64,000 nt of DNA from Embiotoca jacksoni (GCA_022577435.1 JAKOON010000032.1:2829047-2893046); one strand, 5' to 3'. Counted from the stretch's first letter, positions 38,816-51,713 are shown. Notes: a model not told the origin generated them from the letters alone. Numbers and translations are program-made.

Positions 38816-38983
38816 TCTGGGTGAAGCGTGGAGGGTTGTCATTGACATCAGTGAGCCTGACAGTGACGGTGGTAGTCCCAGATAATCCGCCCAGGTGGCC
38901 GCCCATGTCTTTGGCCTGCAGCATCACCAGGTACTGGTCCTGGGTCTCCCTGTCCATGTCGGGTACAGCTGTGCGCAGAATAC
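38816..38983 (-). CDS. cdh24: Cadherin exon C: second part of EC2 and EC2-EC3 linker
   Basis: A 168-bp internal exon, again the conserved classical cadherin size. The acceptor is TTTTTTGCAG; the entry GT completes a glycine (phase 1); the exon ends in phase 1 with CAG A before a GTGAG donor. It encodes 55 whole residues. Visible elements are RTAVPDMDRET (3-13), whose MDRE is the EC2 counterpart of the LDRE calcium motif; the QAKDMGGHLGGLSGTT block (22-37) typical of type II cadherins; and LTDVNDNPPRF (43-53), the DxNDN calcium-binding linker that rigidifies EC2-EC3. There are no premature stops. The exon sits between a 3.7-kb intron on its 5' side and a 25.9-kb intron on its 3' side. Confidence 0.95.
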
Positions 38984-39303
38984 CTGCAAAAAACACACAC
39001 AATAGCATCAGGGTGGCCATTAAACATTTAAACCAGATTTTGACTGTGGCAAAACAGCACCGAATGACCATAATATATCTGTGGGAGACTAAAAGGGTTT
39101 TGTGATCAATATTTATGAGTCTATGATTACCCGACACTGAACCTCCTGGGTTCCAAAATGCACTTTCTGGCCTGTGCACTCTCACTGCAAATTCTGGATC
39201 TCATCCAGCTCTATTCACAGTTTTAAAAACAGAATATCTTTTAAAGATACAAGAGTATTATTACATAATTGTACCATGATAGTTCATCTCTAGGCCCTTT
39301 GGA

Positions 39304-39743
39304 GGTACCACTTTATAATATTGAATTTAAGTGTTTACAAGCTGTTTTTCGGAACATAATAATGTTTAACAATCATTTATTTAGCTTTGAGGATCAGAAA
39401 CAAGCTATTTCTGAAAATATTAACACATGTTATGGGCAGAGTAAATGGATAATTGCAATATAATAGGTCTTTATTAAGGACTTGCAAAGTTAGGGACAAC
39501 TGGGTGAAGTGCTTTCCAATAGTAAAACAGCACATACAGCCAATTTGAATTAAATACCCAATGAAGTGGTGAAGTGAGAATCCTAATGGACACCATGACC
39601 TTTTATTAATGACTTATTAACATTTTTATCAGCAGCCCTGACTGCCTATTATAAAGTGAGAAAGTCATGACCCTCTATTAAAGACTCCATCAAGACGGCC
39701 GTCACACTTATTAGTAAATCATTAATAAAAGGTTGTGGGTACC
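39304..39743. mobile_element. Possible non-autonomous element bounded by GGTACC
   Basis: The left edge GGTACCACTTTATAATATTG and the right edge AAAGGTTGTGGGTACC have similar inverted ends (GGTACC[C]AC). The right third contains an inner inverted repeat: CCTTTTATTAATGACTTATT near 39599 against the reverse complement of AGTAAATCATTAATAAAAGG near 39714. AT-rich, no ORF. Repeats beginning GGTACCACTTTA are, from memory, frequent in fish. The element as a whole is a moderate-confidence call. Confidence 0.5.
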
Positions 39744-42144
39744 TTGATTTCCAGTCAGCCTTTAGGCCTGCAGCTATAAATGTTAATAAGTTGTTATTTG
39801 ATGAAGTTTGGTTCTGATGCTTTTCAGCTCTTTGTTACAAACTTTACTAACTGGTCTGTCCATTGGAGACACGTAAAAACGTATTAGACACAACAATAGA
39901 CCAGTACATCAGTTGGTCCAATTGATTAACCAGTACTGCCTTATTTCAGATTTATCTGTATATTTTGCCTGTTTGTGTAAATTCTGCCACCCAACGACCC
40001 TTAAAATCAACTGTTCAGTTGATTTTTTTTTTACGTTGTAAAATGTCATGCTTAATACATATCTTGGTGACAATTCTTTAAAAAAAATAATAACTTTCAA
40101 GCCAATTGATAATTTAATTAGTTTTAAAAAAAAACAGTTTACTGTAGCTGTGCCATAAACTTGTCCGTGTTGTTATTAATTATTTGATCAAAGGTAGTAA
40201 AGTCATCAATAGGGCTGAGCAGCAAATGACAATACTTTTATCCTCCAATCAAATTGGTTCAGTAGTATATAGTGCGAAAAATGCCAATTGATACCTAAAC
40301 TGCATCCACATCAACACATTTTCATCTTAAAATGTATGAATGTTGCTCCATTTGCACATACATAAATCTCAGTGTCAGTGCCACAGCAGTTGACATAGCC
40401 TCTACTCGGGCAGCCCGCCCACATAGATAAAGTCACTCAGTTTCAACTAAAGTATCTTAAATCTTACATTAGAGCACCTTATTTCACTCCTTTCAAACTA
40501 ATTTAAGGCCATGTACACATCTAATTTGCATGTGTTGCAGTAAGTGTAGGCTTGTCTGTATCAAGCTAGGACCTACTGATAACTTGTGAGGTGTTTACAG
40601 GATATCGCTCTCCCCCTCTAAAATGCATGAAAACTAAAGATTTGTATCATAATGTGCGATGTAATTTTCTTGTTCTTAAAATGGATTTTATGAAATTAGT
40701 AACGGAACCGAATTCAACATATCAGCTTTTTGAAACGATCTTCAGGCCTATAGTCATAAAATTGTTCCTGTGTGAACAATGAGTTTAAATAATTAAAGTG
40801 TTTTTACTCTGATTGACGGCTAAAATTATTCCGAGATTTTTCTGAAGCCCTTTCAAAACTTATCGGGCGATATCGAACTGCACTGTCATCAGGTTGCAGA
40901 CATGGCTGCTTTTCTGACAACTTGACAGCTTTTCTGACATTTTGGAGACACTCCGTTTCCATTTGACAGCGACAATGTATAACTTAATGTCCCGTTGAAG
41001 GTGCACAGAAACACATAAGCACACAGTCACAGACAGACACACAAAAACATAAACACAGATATGTGAAGAGGCTCATATGGAAAAGATAAATCACCATGCG
41101 GCAACATGCTGACGGAGCGTAAAACCTCCCTCTGTGTCTCACACTGTTTAACGGCACACCAGGCCTTCAGTGTCACTTACACACATTCAACATCGATCAC
41201 CTCCTCGGTGGAAATGACCTCATTCTGCTACATGTGATTGGATGTTGCACACCTAGTGCCGGCTGCTCTCGCCCAACATCAGCCAAAACACCAGCCAGGA
41301 TGACTTGGCAGCTCAAGGTGAAGCACATTCAGCACGGGCTGTTTTGAATGCTAACGAACCAGAAGAAATATGTTGAGGTTTCGGAGCCGAATTCATAAAC
41401 AAACCGAATGCATGTGTTCGCCTCCGAGTGCACATTTTGAAGAAGACCTTTGCTGATGGAGTTAACAAGAAATGGGGTGATTGAAAAAGGGAGATAGAGC
41501 GGAGAGAAGAGAGCCGACATGTTCGGAATACTAAAACCGGTCTAATAGGGCGGTGTCACGGCTAATACACACCGCGTGGAATTAGGCTTATATTCCTCAA
41601 TTAGCATTTCAAAAAGCGCTGCTGCTCTCTTTGGTTATTGCAGAGGTTCTCACATGTCAAGGCAATCAATTACCAAGCATTGACATTCAATGAGCAAAAC
41701 ACAAGTGTTGGCCACCTGTGACCCACATGGGGAAAATCAACAATCTCATACTCATACTTGTAGATGCTGACCAAAAAAACAAAAAAACATGGTACTTCAA
41801 AAGCCTCTCAGGGAAATAAAAGCAAACTGTCTATCAGAGAAGCATCTAACGCATCAGACAGTTACCCTTCTAACCTCACCTCCCACTCAACAATGAAACT
41901 CCTGCCCCGAGGTGACACGCGGGACACAGACAGACAAACGCACACAGCAGACCTTTGAGGCCTTTGTAATCTGTCCTGCATTATAGCTCAAACCTTTGCT
42001 GACATCTGTCTTTAAACATGTCTCCATGCTTCTGCTTCATCCAGAAATAATAACATTAGACTGGGGCTGTCTGGCAGCTTCAACACATTTCTGCCAGCTC
42101 ATACTGGAGAAGGAGGGCAGAGAGAGGTGTGTGTTTAAGAAGGA

Positions 42145-42146
<2 letters not shown>

Positions 42147-42208
<62 letters not shown>
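42147..42208. repeat. (GT)n microsatellite
   Basis: About 31 uninterrupted GT units in the intron between exons B and C. It pairs in inverted sense with the CA tract at 42332-42398. Confidence 0.98.
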
Positions 42209-42211
<3 letters not shown>

Positions 42212-42330
42212 AGCAGAGAGTGTTTGAGGGGGCACAAGAGGGAAAAGGAAAGTGGGAAAGATGGATGACTAAGTGTGTTTCCAGAATGAGGGATGCACAG
42301 GGGGGGGGTCCCCTTTTGGCCCTTGTCTAT

Positions 42331-42331
<1 letters not shown>

Positions 42332-42398
<67 letters not shown>
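42332..42398. repeat. (CA)n microsatellite
   Basis: About 33 uninterrupted CA units, 123 bp from the GT tract to its left and about 265 bp from the donor of exon B. Confidence 0.98.
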
Positions 42399-42400
<2 letters not shown>

Positions 42401-42526
42401 GCCCTGTGTTTTGTTCACAAGTCAAGACTGAATTCACTTGTTTGCTCTTCAACATCTTGAGTATATTTGCCTTTCTGCAGTGTGTGTATTTGCTTTCCGA
42501 CATCTGTGCATCTTTTCTCTCTCACC

Positions 42527-42653
42527 CAGACAGACAGACACAGACACAGACAGACAGACACCCAGACAGACAGACACAGACACAGACAGACAGACAGACA
42601 GACACCCAGACAGACAGACAGACACAGACAGACAGACAGACAGAGATAGACAA
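42527..42653. repeat. (CAGA)n compound tetranucleotide array beside exon B
   Basis: CAGA units broken periodically by CACAGA and CACCCAGA variants, giving an imperfect higher-order pattern of a few dozen bases. On the minus (transcribed) strand it reads as TCTG units that begin about 10 bases after the exon B GTGAG donor. Confidence 0.95.
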
Positions 42654-42663
42654 GCAGGCTCAC

Positions 42664-42783
42664 CTGTCTGAGGATCTACAGAGAAGTACTGCTGGCCCTG
42701 CACCAGTGTGTACACTAGCTTGGCGCTGTTCCCGTACGTGGGGTCATCAGCATCTGTCGCTGTCACCTGGATTATAGACGTGC
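42664..42783 (-). CDS. cdh24: Cadherin exon B: first part of EC2
   Basis: A 120-bp internal exon, the conserved size for this position in classical cadherins. The acceptor is CCTGCAG. The first two bases GC complete the glycine begun in exon A, and the last base G opens the glycine finished in exon C. It encodes 39 whole residues: TSIIQVTATDADDP (1-14) carries the DAD calcium-binding motif of EC2; TYGNSAKLVYT (15-25) is the type II signature; SVDPQTG closes the exon. The donor is GTGAG. About 10 bases inside the intron a long TCTG (plus-strand CAGA) array begins, which is unusually close to the splice site. Reading frame and splice sites are intact. LVYT and SVDPQTG are among the residues that suggest cadherin-24 rather than other type II members; this is from memory of the family. 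Confidence 0.95.
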
Positions 42784-43033
42784 CTGCAGGGAGGACAGAC
42801 GAGGAGGGTGGGAGGAAAATAAACAGGAGGGTGAAGAGAAAGAAGAGGAAAGGAGAGGAGCAGTGAAAGGACAATAAGTAAAAGGTGAAAGACAAAACAA
42901 GGCAGATCCGGAGCTAAGTGGACAGACTACAGCAGCTCTTTAAGAGCATAAGAAAGCTCTATATCAAGACAACCTCTACTCTCTCTTTCAATCTCTTTCT
43001 GACAGCACTGTGACAAATACTTTATCCCCCCTC

Positions 43034-43069
43034 CACACACACACACACACACACACATACACACACACA
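43034..43069. repeat. (CA)n microsatellite
   Basis: About 17 CA units with one ATAC interruption. Confidence 0.93.
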
Positions 43070-43688
43070 GTCACCCTCTTCCTTTTCTCTCCTGCTGCTC
43101 ACCTTCCTCCACCCTCCCCTCTCCCTCTTCCCTCCCTGACTCTCTGTCTCACTTCATTTCTCTTCATCTCCATCTCCAATTCCCTTTCGCTCCCTCTCTC
43201 AAATCAGGCCCGTCTGTCTCTTCAACAGGCCGACCTCTCGTTCCCCTAAATCTGCTTTCTATGGCTCACCGAGAGTCAATTTAGCAGGATTTTTTTTTTT
43301 TTCTTTTCTCAAAATTTTTGGCAAAAATACGAATATATGAACAGTAGACACATTTCATATGGCATGCATTCATAAATGTCTATATTTATGCCTAAGTGCA
43401 GGTGGTATGACGGTTCCCAAGGGGACCGGAGTCAGATAAGATAGGTGGGAGAAAAGGGGATTTGTGGGAGCAGCGAGTACTCCAATTCTGATGAAAGCCC
43501 TGACAGAATTACTGTTGAAAGAAAAAGAAAAATAGGTGGAGTGCGTGCACCTGTATGGAGGGGGAGGTGGAGAGGGTGTGGGTGTGGGATCAGCTGATTA
43601 CTGATCCATGACAGGTAGTGAAGAATCAGAGGGGTTATTGAAAGATGACAGATGTAAAATCGGCACAGAGAGCTGAAAACAGAGGAGG

Positions 43689-43788
<100 letters not shown>

Positions 43789-44039
43789 CTAAATGGGTTT
43801 TCAGTCAGTTGTGTTGTCACACTGGGGAACATTTTTTTAAGGATTATTCTAGTTGGGTCTTATTTTTATAGCTTCACCCAAGTAGACCTAAAAGAAGTAA
43901 AATAAGCCAGTTTTTTTACAACTTGATTCATTTCTATTTCTTTGCAGGATCTTTCTTCATTCCTCTCCCACTTATTTATCATTTATCCTGTAAATCAACC
44001 CAATATCACACCAAAGCCTGAAATAATATCAGCAGTCCA

Positions 44040-44225
44040 CTAGACAATAGCTGAGGCCTAAACAGTCAGGTTTTAGGGGGGTTTTGGCACCAAAAACCAC
44101 ACAGTTTTAGAAAAGGAACATGGTTTGGGTTGAATGTGACACATTTGGTTAGGTTTAGAGATGAAAACTGCTTGGTTTTGGTGAGGAACAGATCAGTTTA
44201 GTTGGGTTTTTTTTAAATAAGGAGT
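44040..44225. repeat. GGTTTAGG-type dispersed repeat (copy 2)
   Basis: Contains internally repetitive phrases TTTGGCACCAAAAACCAC, GAAAAGGAACATGGTTTGGG, TTTGGTTAGGTTTAGAGATG and TGCTTGGTTTTGGTGAGGAA. Degenerate tandem units of about 45-55 bp. Related to 10525-10580 by shared wording. No ORF. Confidence 0.6.
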
Positions 44226-44474
44226 TCTATGGAAATAATGTTATGTAGGTCAGCCTCGTACTTACCAACTTATTTAATGTACGTTACGCATGTCAAATAT
44301 CTTACTTATGTCATTAACTTGCTGACATTACAAAAAGAAAAAAAAAATCAATGTTTAGTTTGGTTTCTAACTCTGGTCGTCCAGGAGAAAATCCTGTTTG
44401 CTCTGTCCGACACCCCCAACCTCCTCTTACTCTGCAACCCTGACATAGTATGGTCTAGTGGACTGACTCACAAA

Positions 44475-44487
44475 TTGAGAACCACTG
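44475..44487 (-). repeat. Possible hAT-type terminal inverted repeat (single end)
   Basis: TTGAGAACCACTG is the reverse complement of CAGTGGTTCTCAA, the terminal sequence of many hAT transposons. I cannot find the partner end nearby, so this may be a relic or chance. Confidence 0.4.
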
Positions 44488-45885
44488 GACTAAAATACAT
44501 GTTTGTCATAAAGTTGTTAAATTAAGCTAATGATCTAATAATAATAATAATAATGCAGTAGTATACAATAATATCACCTAACGTTACCATTTTTCTGCCC
44601 AATAAGTATCTATTTTGATACATGGAGCCCTCAAACTATCAGACATGTCATCTAAGCCACATTATTTGCATGTAAAACTGAATGTGAACACTCCTTTGAT
44701 GCTGGTAATAAATCTTCATTGTGCAGAGACACTGTGGGCTCAGACACAAGACCGGTTACACCTTTGGATCAAAGTTGGGTCCAAACTGTGGTGCACGTTT
44801 ACAGGAGAAAAATCTGCTCTCTTTGATCGCCTGACGGCTAATTTTTTTTTTCCTCATCGGATGGGAACGTTTAACACGGTGAGTAAAACGTTATAATAAA
44901 CAGAAATGACAGCCAAACCAACAGAAATAAGATCAGAGTTGAAACAAACTGAAGATGGACTCATAACATTTGGCCTGCATTCGAACAAATGCTTGATTTC
45001 TGAGTTGTTTATGTGCTCCACTGTCCTATAAAGCAAATGCCCGAAGGAAATGAGGAGGCTGCTTAGAGCTGCACAACATTCAAACATACTGTGGATGGCT
45101 TTGAGACAGTTTGAGTAAGATCTTGGAAAACAAGACAACAAGAATGATCATTAATTTTTTTTTTTTGGGGGGGGGGGTTGTGTAAAGTTTCATTAGCTGT
45201 GGCATTGCAGAGTCAGAGGATTGTTAGTGATGTCTGTCTGCACGCGTGCATAACTGCATGTCAAACATCATTGATTTCTTGTTTAATAACTGCAAAAAAA
45301 TTATTTACAATCACTATTAGTACACAGCACCTAGTTGTATATTTGTTTTATCTGTGTTCTCAGATGTTTGGCTATTATTTTTAATCCATACTCAGTTTTG
45401 ACTTCTTTCTGTGATTCTCCCATTTTCTATCCAGCTACAAAAAAAAACATCATTACAAAACTATCTGCACTTTATGTTTTTATTTCTAAATACTGGCCCA
45501 ACAAACCAGTCTTGCTCACAGGCTATGAAGTGTCTGCTGCGGAATCTCGCTCTGTTTTAGGTCTTTTTTCTCCTCACTATAGATATTGGAGATAAGTGCA
45601 GGGGGGGCATAAGTAGATAAGTAGAAAGAAATGTTTCTTTTGACAGCAGTAGAAAACTAATCAGACGTAGGGATCAAACAGTGTTGATCTGAGGTTGATG
45701 CAACAAGTGCAAGGCGGAGGCAAAACCAATTGGTATTCACCCGGCCGACCGCGCTATCCAGCCAGTCACACTCCACGAGGATCAAATATTCACACTGCCA
45801 CACATCCGGCTGGAACGCATGTTCTCACTGCAAGACATCTGTCCTCTGGGGAGAAGGAATGGAACCCCTCCTGACTTTATTTACT

Positions 45886-45945
45886 CATTTATTTATATAT
45901 ATTTATATATATAAATATCAAAAATATCAATAAATAAATATCAAT
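45886..45945. repeat. TA/TTTA-rich low-complexity tract
   Basis: TATTTATATATATTTATATA-type sequence followed by AAATATCAA units. It is nearly self-complementary in its first half. Confidence 0.85.
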
Positions 45946-47159
45946 TATATTCAAGGTTAAACTTTAAGTGCGAGTCATTTTCCCAGAATTCAGATACACA
46001 TCTGGCAAGATGTTCGGGCCCAGCCAAGTGAAACCAACCCCAAACACTTTGAAGACGCGTATCGAGCCGAGGAACTGGCACGGTTCCAGCGCACCTTGTG
46101 TCAGTGTATCAAGAAATGAATCCCCCCACACCCCATCCTCTCTCCCGACACCACCCTTAAATGTCTCATGTAGCGAGTCTTTGATCGGATCCTCACAGCG
46201 GCACTATCTCCTCTGTCACGCGTGCTGCAAAGCGCCTTGGTAAATATTGAATCGTCAAAGTAAATATTGAATCCATGATTGACTGAACAACTCAATCTGA
46301 AGATTGAGCTGCTGTGAGGCGCAGATGCTCATAAGGCGGTTGATAGGATTACTAAATAGTGCTCTCTCCTCTCCTTGGGCTCTGCCCCGGCAGGCTGCTG
46401 GCAGGGTCATTATTCTAATCTGAATTAAACAATTCAGCACGAGAGGGCCTTGTTGTTTGGGGAAAAAAAAAAAAACTTTAAGAGGCAGATGCGGAGGACC
46501 TTGGGCCAAATTCCCTGAACTTTTCTAAACTAACCAGTTTAGGGGTGAATTATTCAGAATAATAGCCACTTCTCTGGCAAATTCAAAAGTTTTCCTGAAA
46601 GATATTCCACTTGCTTTAAAAGGAGAGAGGGCTCTTCAAAGTAGAACCCATTTTCAAGGGGCTGAGCGCAGTTTAAATGGAGATTAGAGGACTTTTTGTA
46701 CATACAAACTGTTTCCTAAAGGCACTCTGCACTCACGCTTCGAATTACAATCTCCGACAGTTATTGTCACTCCTAGATCTCACTGCAATGAGCCCCACCT
46801 CTGCCCTTATCTCTCATTTCACTCCTCTTCCAAGCACTCTGATCACATTGTATATTATCTCTGCACTCACAGAAATATTGTCAGGTCACTGTGGCTCTGA
46901 CACAAACTCTTTTCAAGGGAAAAAAAAAAAAAAAAAAGGATGCTATTGAAAGAGGCAGATCATTTTATAATCCTCTATCATTTCTTTCATTCCTCATTTC
47001 TCCCAGTAACCAACAGTGTCATCACCTATTGGTTTGCTACTTTTCTCATGCTTGCGTGTGGTCAAAATGTTTTATTGGGTCAATGTGCATCACATGATGA
47101 AGTTGAACATTGCAGTACTCCTTGCAGTCACTGTGGTGACGTTGCTTCCATGCAGCAAT

Positions 47160-47385
47160 AAACTCACCCAGTTGTTTGTGAACTGCCATTCTGAAGCACA
47201 AATTCTGCAATTTGTCCATTGCCATCTTGCCATTTTGAAACAAAAGGTGACCATATTTGGAGCTGGGGAGGAGCGAGCGGTGGATCTGATTGGAAACCTG
47301 AGGACACTACCTGTAGAGGAGACCTGACTGCACTAATCAAACAGACACGCCCCCAAACATACCGCTTTTCGAGGTCTAATGTCTA
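47160..47385 (+). mobile_element. Dispersed repeat family 1, copy 3 (5' half)
   Basis: CCAGTTGTTTGTGAACTGCC, TTTTGAAACAAAAGGTGACC, GTGGATCTGATTGGAAACC, CTAATCAAACAGACACGCCC and AACATACCGCTTTTCGAGG. It stops where the second half of the family would begin, so it is 3'-truncated or deleted. Confidence 0.7.
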
Positions 47386-49726
47386 ATGTGAATATACGTA
47401 AAAAATATGTTTGTTTTTTTAAGAGGTGAACATTGTGCTTCACACGAAACAGAAATCTCAAAACTGTACCCTCAGATTTACTGTAGATTTTGAGGTATCC
47501 AGGATTGACTTCTGATGGATTTAAAGGTGTTTCTTTACCTCCTAAGATTAGCTGAAATGATTGATTTTGAAGACTCCCCCATTTTTGCCACAGTAAAAGC
47601 ATTTAACAAAGCCTTGCCTCACAAACAGAGAGCTCTATCTTCCTGAGACTGTGCGTGAGCGCAAACATAGGGTGCAAATAGAAGTGGGTGTGACCGACTG
47701 GTTCAAAGGGCGATGTGGAGAAGAGGCTGCGGCAGGTAATTAGGAGGCGGAATAGATTATTCACAGTTGGGGGTCGACACAGGTTTCAGTTATGGCCGGT
47801 CACATCAGCTCATCCCATTTTAAAGTGGATGCCAGTGAGGTCGCAGGAAAGTCCTGCCTGCAAGAAAACTGCATCCATAAGCAGCAACATAAATCCAATA
47901 GGAGACAGCAGCTCTGATATGCAGATTATGTCAAATTTGTATGGCAGACATTACAATGCGTTTCTATTTGTACTGTTCTTTGCATGCAATTCACATGCTC
48001 AAGTGATTAAATAGATTGTATTCAGTTATATTTATACAGTATATATCAACAGTACATGCACACAATCAAGCCACAACTGCAAATGTAAACATAAAAATAA
48101 TAGTCTGTTCCATGCATTTACATGATTACATAATTTGGGAGCTCCCCATTATAATAATAGCCATATTAGCATTATAATAACCCACATTGTTCGACCTGTG
48201 CATAATTACAAGCCACACTTCTTTTAAACGGGGGACTCCAAATGGAACATATGTACTGTATTACGGCTGCTCCAGGTATTTAATCAACCAACGGGAGAGA
48301 CCTCATACATCCTGCAAGCAGCTTTGGTGACAGTGTCATTAAAAGTCAGCCATTAATCCAATTTATTACAGATTCTGCTTGCGTTACATTCAAAGTGTAT
48401 TCTCTATTTGCATGGGATTTTTTTTGGGGGGGGGGGGAGGGGGGGTTGGAGAGGTCTGTGTGTGCGTGTGTGTGTGTGTGTCCATCAACTCCAGCCATGA
48501 AATTCCTTATGTCTGCTGTGAACAGGTGGAAACAGAGATGTAATTTCATGCCAAAAAGGGTGATGAAATTGCACAGTGCCACCTGATCTGCTCACCCATG
48601 ACAAAAATAAAAATATGAATGTGGGGGAGCAGTTTGGGCACTTGTATAAAACTTTTACAAATATTATATAATGTATTTTCAACCTTAACGCACACTTTAT
48701 ATTTTATACATTCTGGTTTATGGCCATATACCAGTATTAAAACTCCTATACAAAACATTTTCATGAGACTATTAAAGGGAGGTAAAGCATATGTCCTGCA
48801 TGTATGGACATTATAGCAGGACAGATGCTCTCCATCACGTGCTGCTTTGAGCTTGTAGCCATTCTGAGGGCCCTTTAAAAACTGTATCTGGTGTTACAAT
48901 CTGAGAAGGGCACCCTGGACTTCATACACGTACTCTGACTTGTGCTACTCAGACATTAAGCTGTGTTCGAACATTTCTTCTGCCCATCAATCAGGTTGCC
49001 AGATTTCTAACATTAATGTTGGCAGAGTTGTTTTCAGAGTGCCTTTGACACAATATCAAATGGGCTCTCTAACAACACATCATGTGAACATGCATGGCTG
49101 AGTTGTTCGTTCATCTATTAGACTCGGAGCAGGTTGATCTCTGTTTTTACTTCGTTATAGTTCAGTAAATTAAGTGCTATAATTTGGCGATCACTTGAGG
49201 CTAAAGATGTTGTCGGTGTTGAATATAAAATCAGTTTGACTCCATGAAATAAAACTGTCAAGACTCCCGAATGCAAACCAGTCTGAATGTCAATCGGTTT
49301 AATTGTACAGATGAAATCTCACTTTGTGGCACTTAACCTTGACTGCAAGCCACAGTGCTGCTGATGAAAATGTACCTAAGGCTGTATTGTTAGCAATCCT
49401 TGCATGCTTTGTGCTAATTTAAGATAGAGTATAGTAATGTGAAAAAATACTATTATTTCTAATACTATCAGTCATTAGGTAGGTATTATTACTATTTACT
49501 GCGTGGCAGCACCTGGGAACAGCTTCAGTTCATCTGGATCTTTAACCTTTAATATTCATGAAGTTTTACTCTCAAAACATCAGTTAATCGGCTTCAAGAG
49601 GAGTTGGACTTAAAATCTGCTTCAGTCAGGTTTGATTGACAGCTGCCAACAACTCACAAACTGTTGCCAATTCTTGAATCAGATATTGCTAGATCTCATG
49701 TGGTGCTTGTAAGTAAGTGAACTTTA

Positions 49727-49751
49727 CTCTCCTCGAACTATTCGAGGAGAG
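49727..49751. repeat. Perfect 11-bp hairpin
   Basis: CTCTCCTCGAA, loop CTA, TTCGAGGAGAG. Isolated in intron sequence. Confidence 0.9.
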
Positions 49752-51399
49752 CACAGAGAGACCCCATCACTCAGACAAATATTTTCGGAGCCTTTTAAGC
49801 TTGGAATTTGAAACTGTAAATAGTTGTTTGTATATTTATTAATAAACAGTTAAATAATTGTAGACTGGAGAAAAGAGTTTATTTTGTGATAGATAAAAGC
49901 TCTCTGATAAGAAAATGCAGCAGGGTGACATCATCATGCAGATTGCTGCCTTTGCTGCGACCACAGTGTGGTGATGTGCGGCACACAGCTTTGCAAAAAA
50001 AAAAAAAAATCTAGATTTTTTTTTTTTAATTTTTTTTTTTTATCAGCTGCAGTGAGCTCTGCAAAATGTGTAGATGAAGGATTCAGACTTTGTCTTTAGT
50101 TGTTAAAAAGGATCCCCCTCACACAACTTTACTTTCTGAATACTATATTGAACCTACAGTTCCTGAACACTATTGTATTGCACCTAGACTGCAGCAGGGT
50201 TTCCCTCCATACAATACCCATTTTACACTTCATTGTGATAAAGGCTAAAGAGTCTGTGTGCAAAATGGTTATTCAGGGTGAATGGCATCTTAGCAGGCAA
50301 TAATGGTTCTGCGCTGCTGTGTTGTATAATGGCTGTATAGCTGCAGCTGTCGAAATCCCCTCCTGAAGACATCAACGTCTACATTATTATGCTCACTGTA
50401 TTTCAAACATTAGTTCTTGTTCCCACTTAAAGTGATTTTCATAGTAGATGTTTGCATTACAGCTATCCTAATTTACTGCCAATAATTGATTTTTTTTTTT
50501 TTAATACTTCACTTAGTGTAACGGAGTACACCAGTACACGGAGTACAAATTCAAAGCCGTTTCATAAAATACCCTTAGACAATTTAGCCATCTGAGACAA
50601 TAAAACATACTGTCTGGTTGTGGTCAAGAGGGACATTCATCATTTGAGGTTTCCAGCAGTCATTTTATTCTGATTTAACAGTAAACCAATAAAATGCTAC
50701 GACCTCAGTTTGTGTACAGAATGTAACTTGAAGAGCCCATGCATCTGCTCGTGAGATGATTTATCATTTTGTTATGGTTTGCTCTCATTACTCAATCGCA
50801 GTGGAGAGGACATGAAAGATAAGCAAAAGCAAAAAGCAAAAGGAGGAACTCAGCAAATCCACAACTGTAATTATGTTACCTGTGTGTCAAGCTTTGCCCA
50901 AATCTAAGTTGGTCCAGCTATGATAATGGTGTGTTAATGTTGTCTTCTGGTCTGAAGCTTAAACATCTGTCTATCATGAAAAATGTAACTACGCTCTTGT
51001 TTGGACGGCAGATGGTGTTGTGATAGCAATTTATTCATGTCTGTGGGAACGATTCAACAAATTGGGTAGCTGCGGACTATTGAGCAAGTCAGATCACAGT
51101 AGAAAGTTGAGACGCTCATAATAAGAGACAGCTTGGAGCGGATAATGGTAAATGTACAGAAGTCATATTTTACTGGGTACAAGGACAGAGAACTTTAAGT
51201 TTATTTAAAAATGTCATAGTATTTATTCACAGTATTTACACTACTTTCTGTTAATCAGCATTAAATATAATGGGTCTCATATTATTGATGTGAAAAACAC
51301 CATTGTGCAACAGATATGCTGCCGCAAGTACTGTACTTAAATTCAAATTTAAGGTATTTGTACTTTACTTGAGTATTTCCACCCACCTATAGTGAAAAT

Positions 51400-51675
51400 C
51401 TGACTGCGCCATAGGCCTGTCAATCAAACAGACACACCCCCAAACATATCTCTTTTTGGTGCCAAATATCCAATTAATGAGGGAATCCTTTTCAGATTAA
51501 ATGATATGAAACTAATAAGAAAGAGGGACTTTGGCGAATGACACAATTAGGACTCGTGAAAAAAATGTATTGACCATTTTATGAATGAAGTTGAATGGGA
51601 GACTATGGAGCCAAAGACTTTTTGGAGCCAAACCCTGTGGCCATATTGCAGTTTAAGGTACTTCTTCATTTGTTT
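51400..51675 (+). mobile_element. Dispersed repeat family 1, copy 4 (3' half)
   Basis: GTCAATCAAACAGACACACC, CCAAACATATCTCTTTTTGG, GAATGACACAATTAGGACTC, GAATGAAGTTGAATGGGAGA and GCAGTTTAAGGTACTTCTTC match the second half of the family. The first half is absent. A GCGTTCC-ended MITE starts about 40 bp downstream. Confidence 0.7.
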
Positions 51676-51713
51676 ACATTTGTAAAAGTTACATCCACTT
51701 TTACTGACAACCT

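Larger units (their letters stand above)
38984..42663 (-). other. 3.7-kb intron between cadherin exons B and C
   Basis: Canonical GT donor after exon B and TTTTTTGCAG acceptor before exon C. It contains a GGTACC-bounded repeat (39304-39743), AT-rich unassigned sequence (39750-41000), a possible conserved patch at about 41560-41700, an inverted pair of GT and CA microsatellites, and the CAGA array beside the exon B donor. No coding sequence was seen. Confidence 0.88.

Noticed and set aside
43400..43430. Short imperfect hairpin CGGTTCCC/GGGGACCG
   Set aside because: Eight-base arms with a mismatch are expected by chance in 64 kb.
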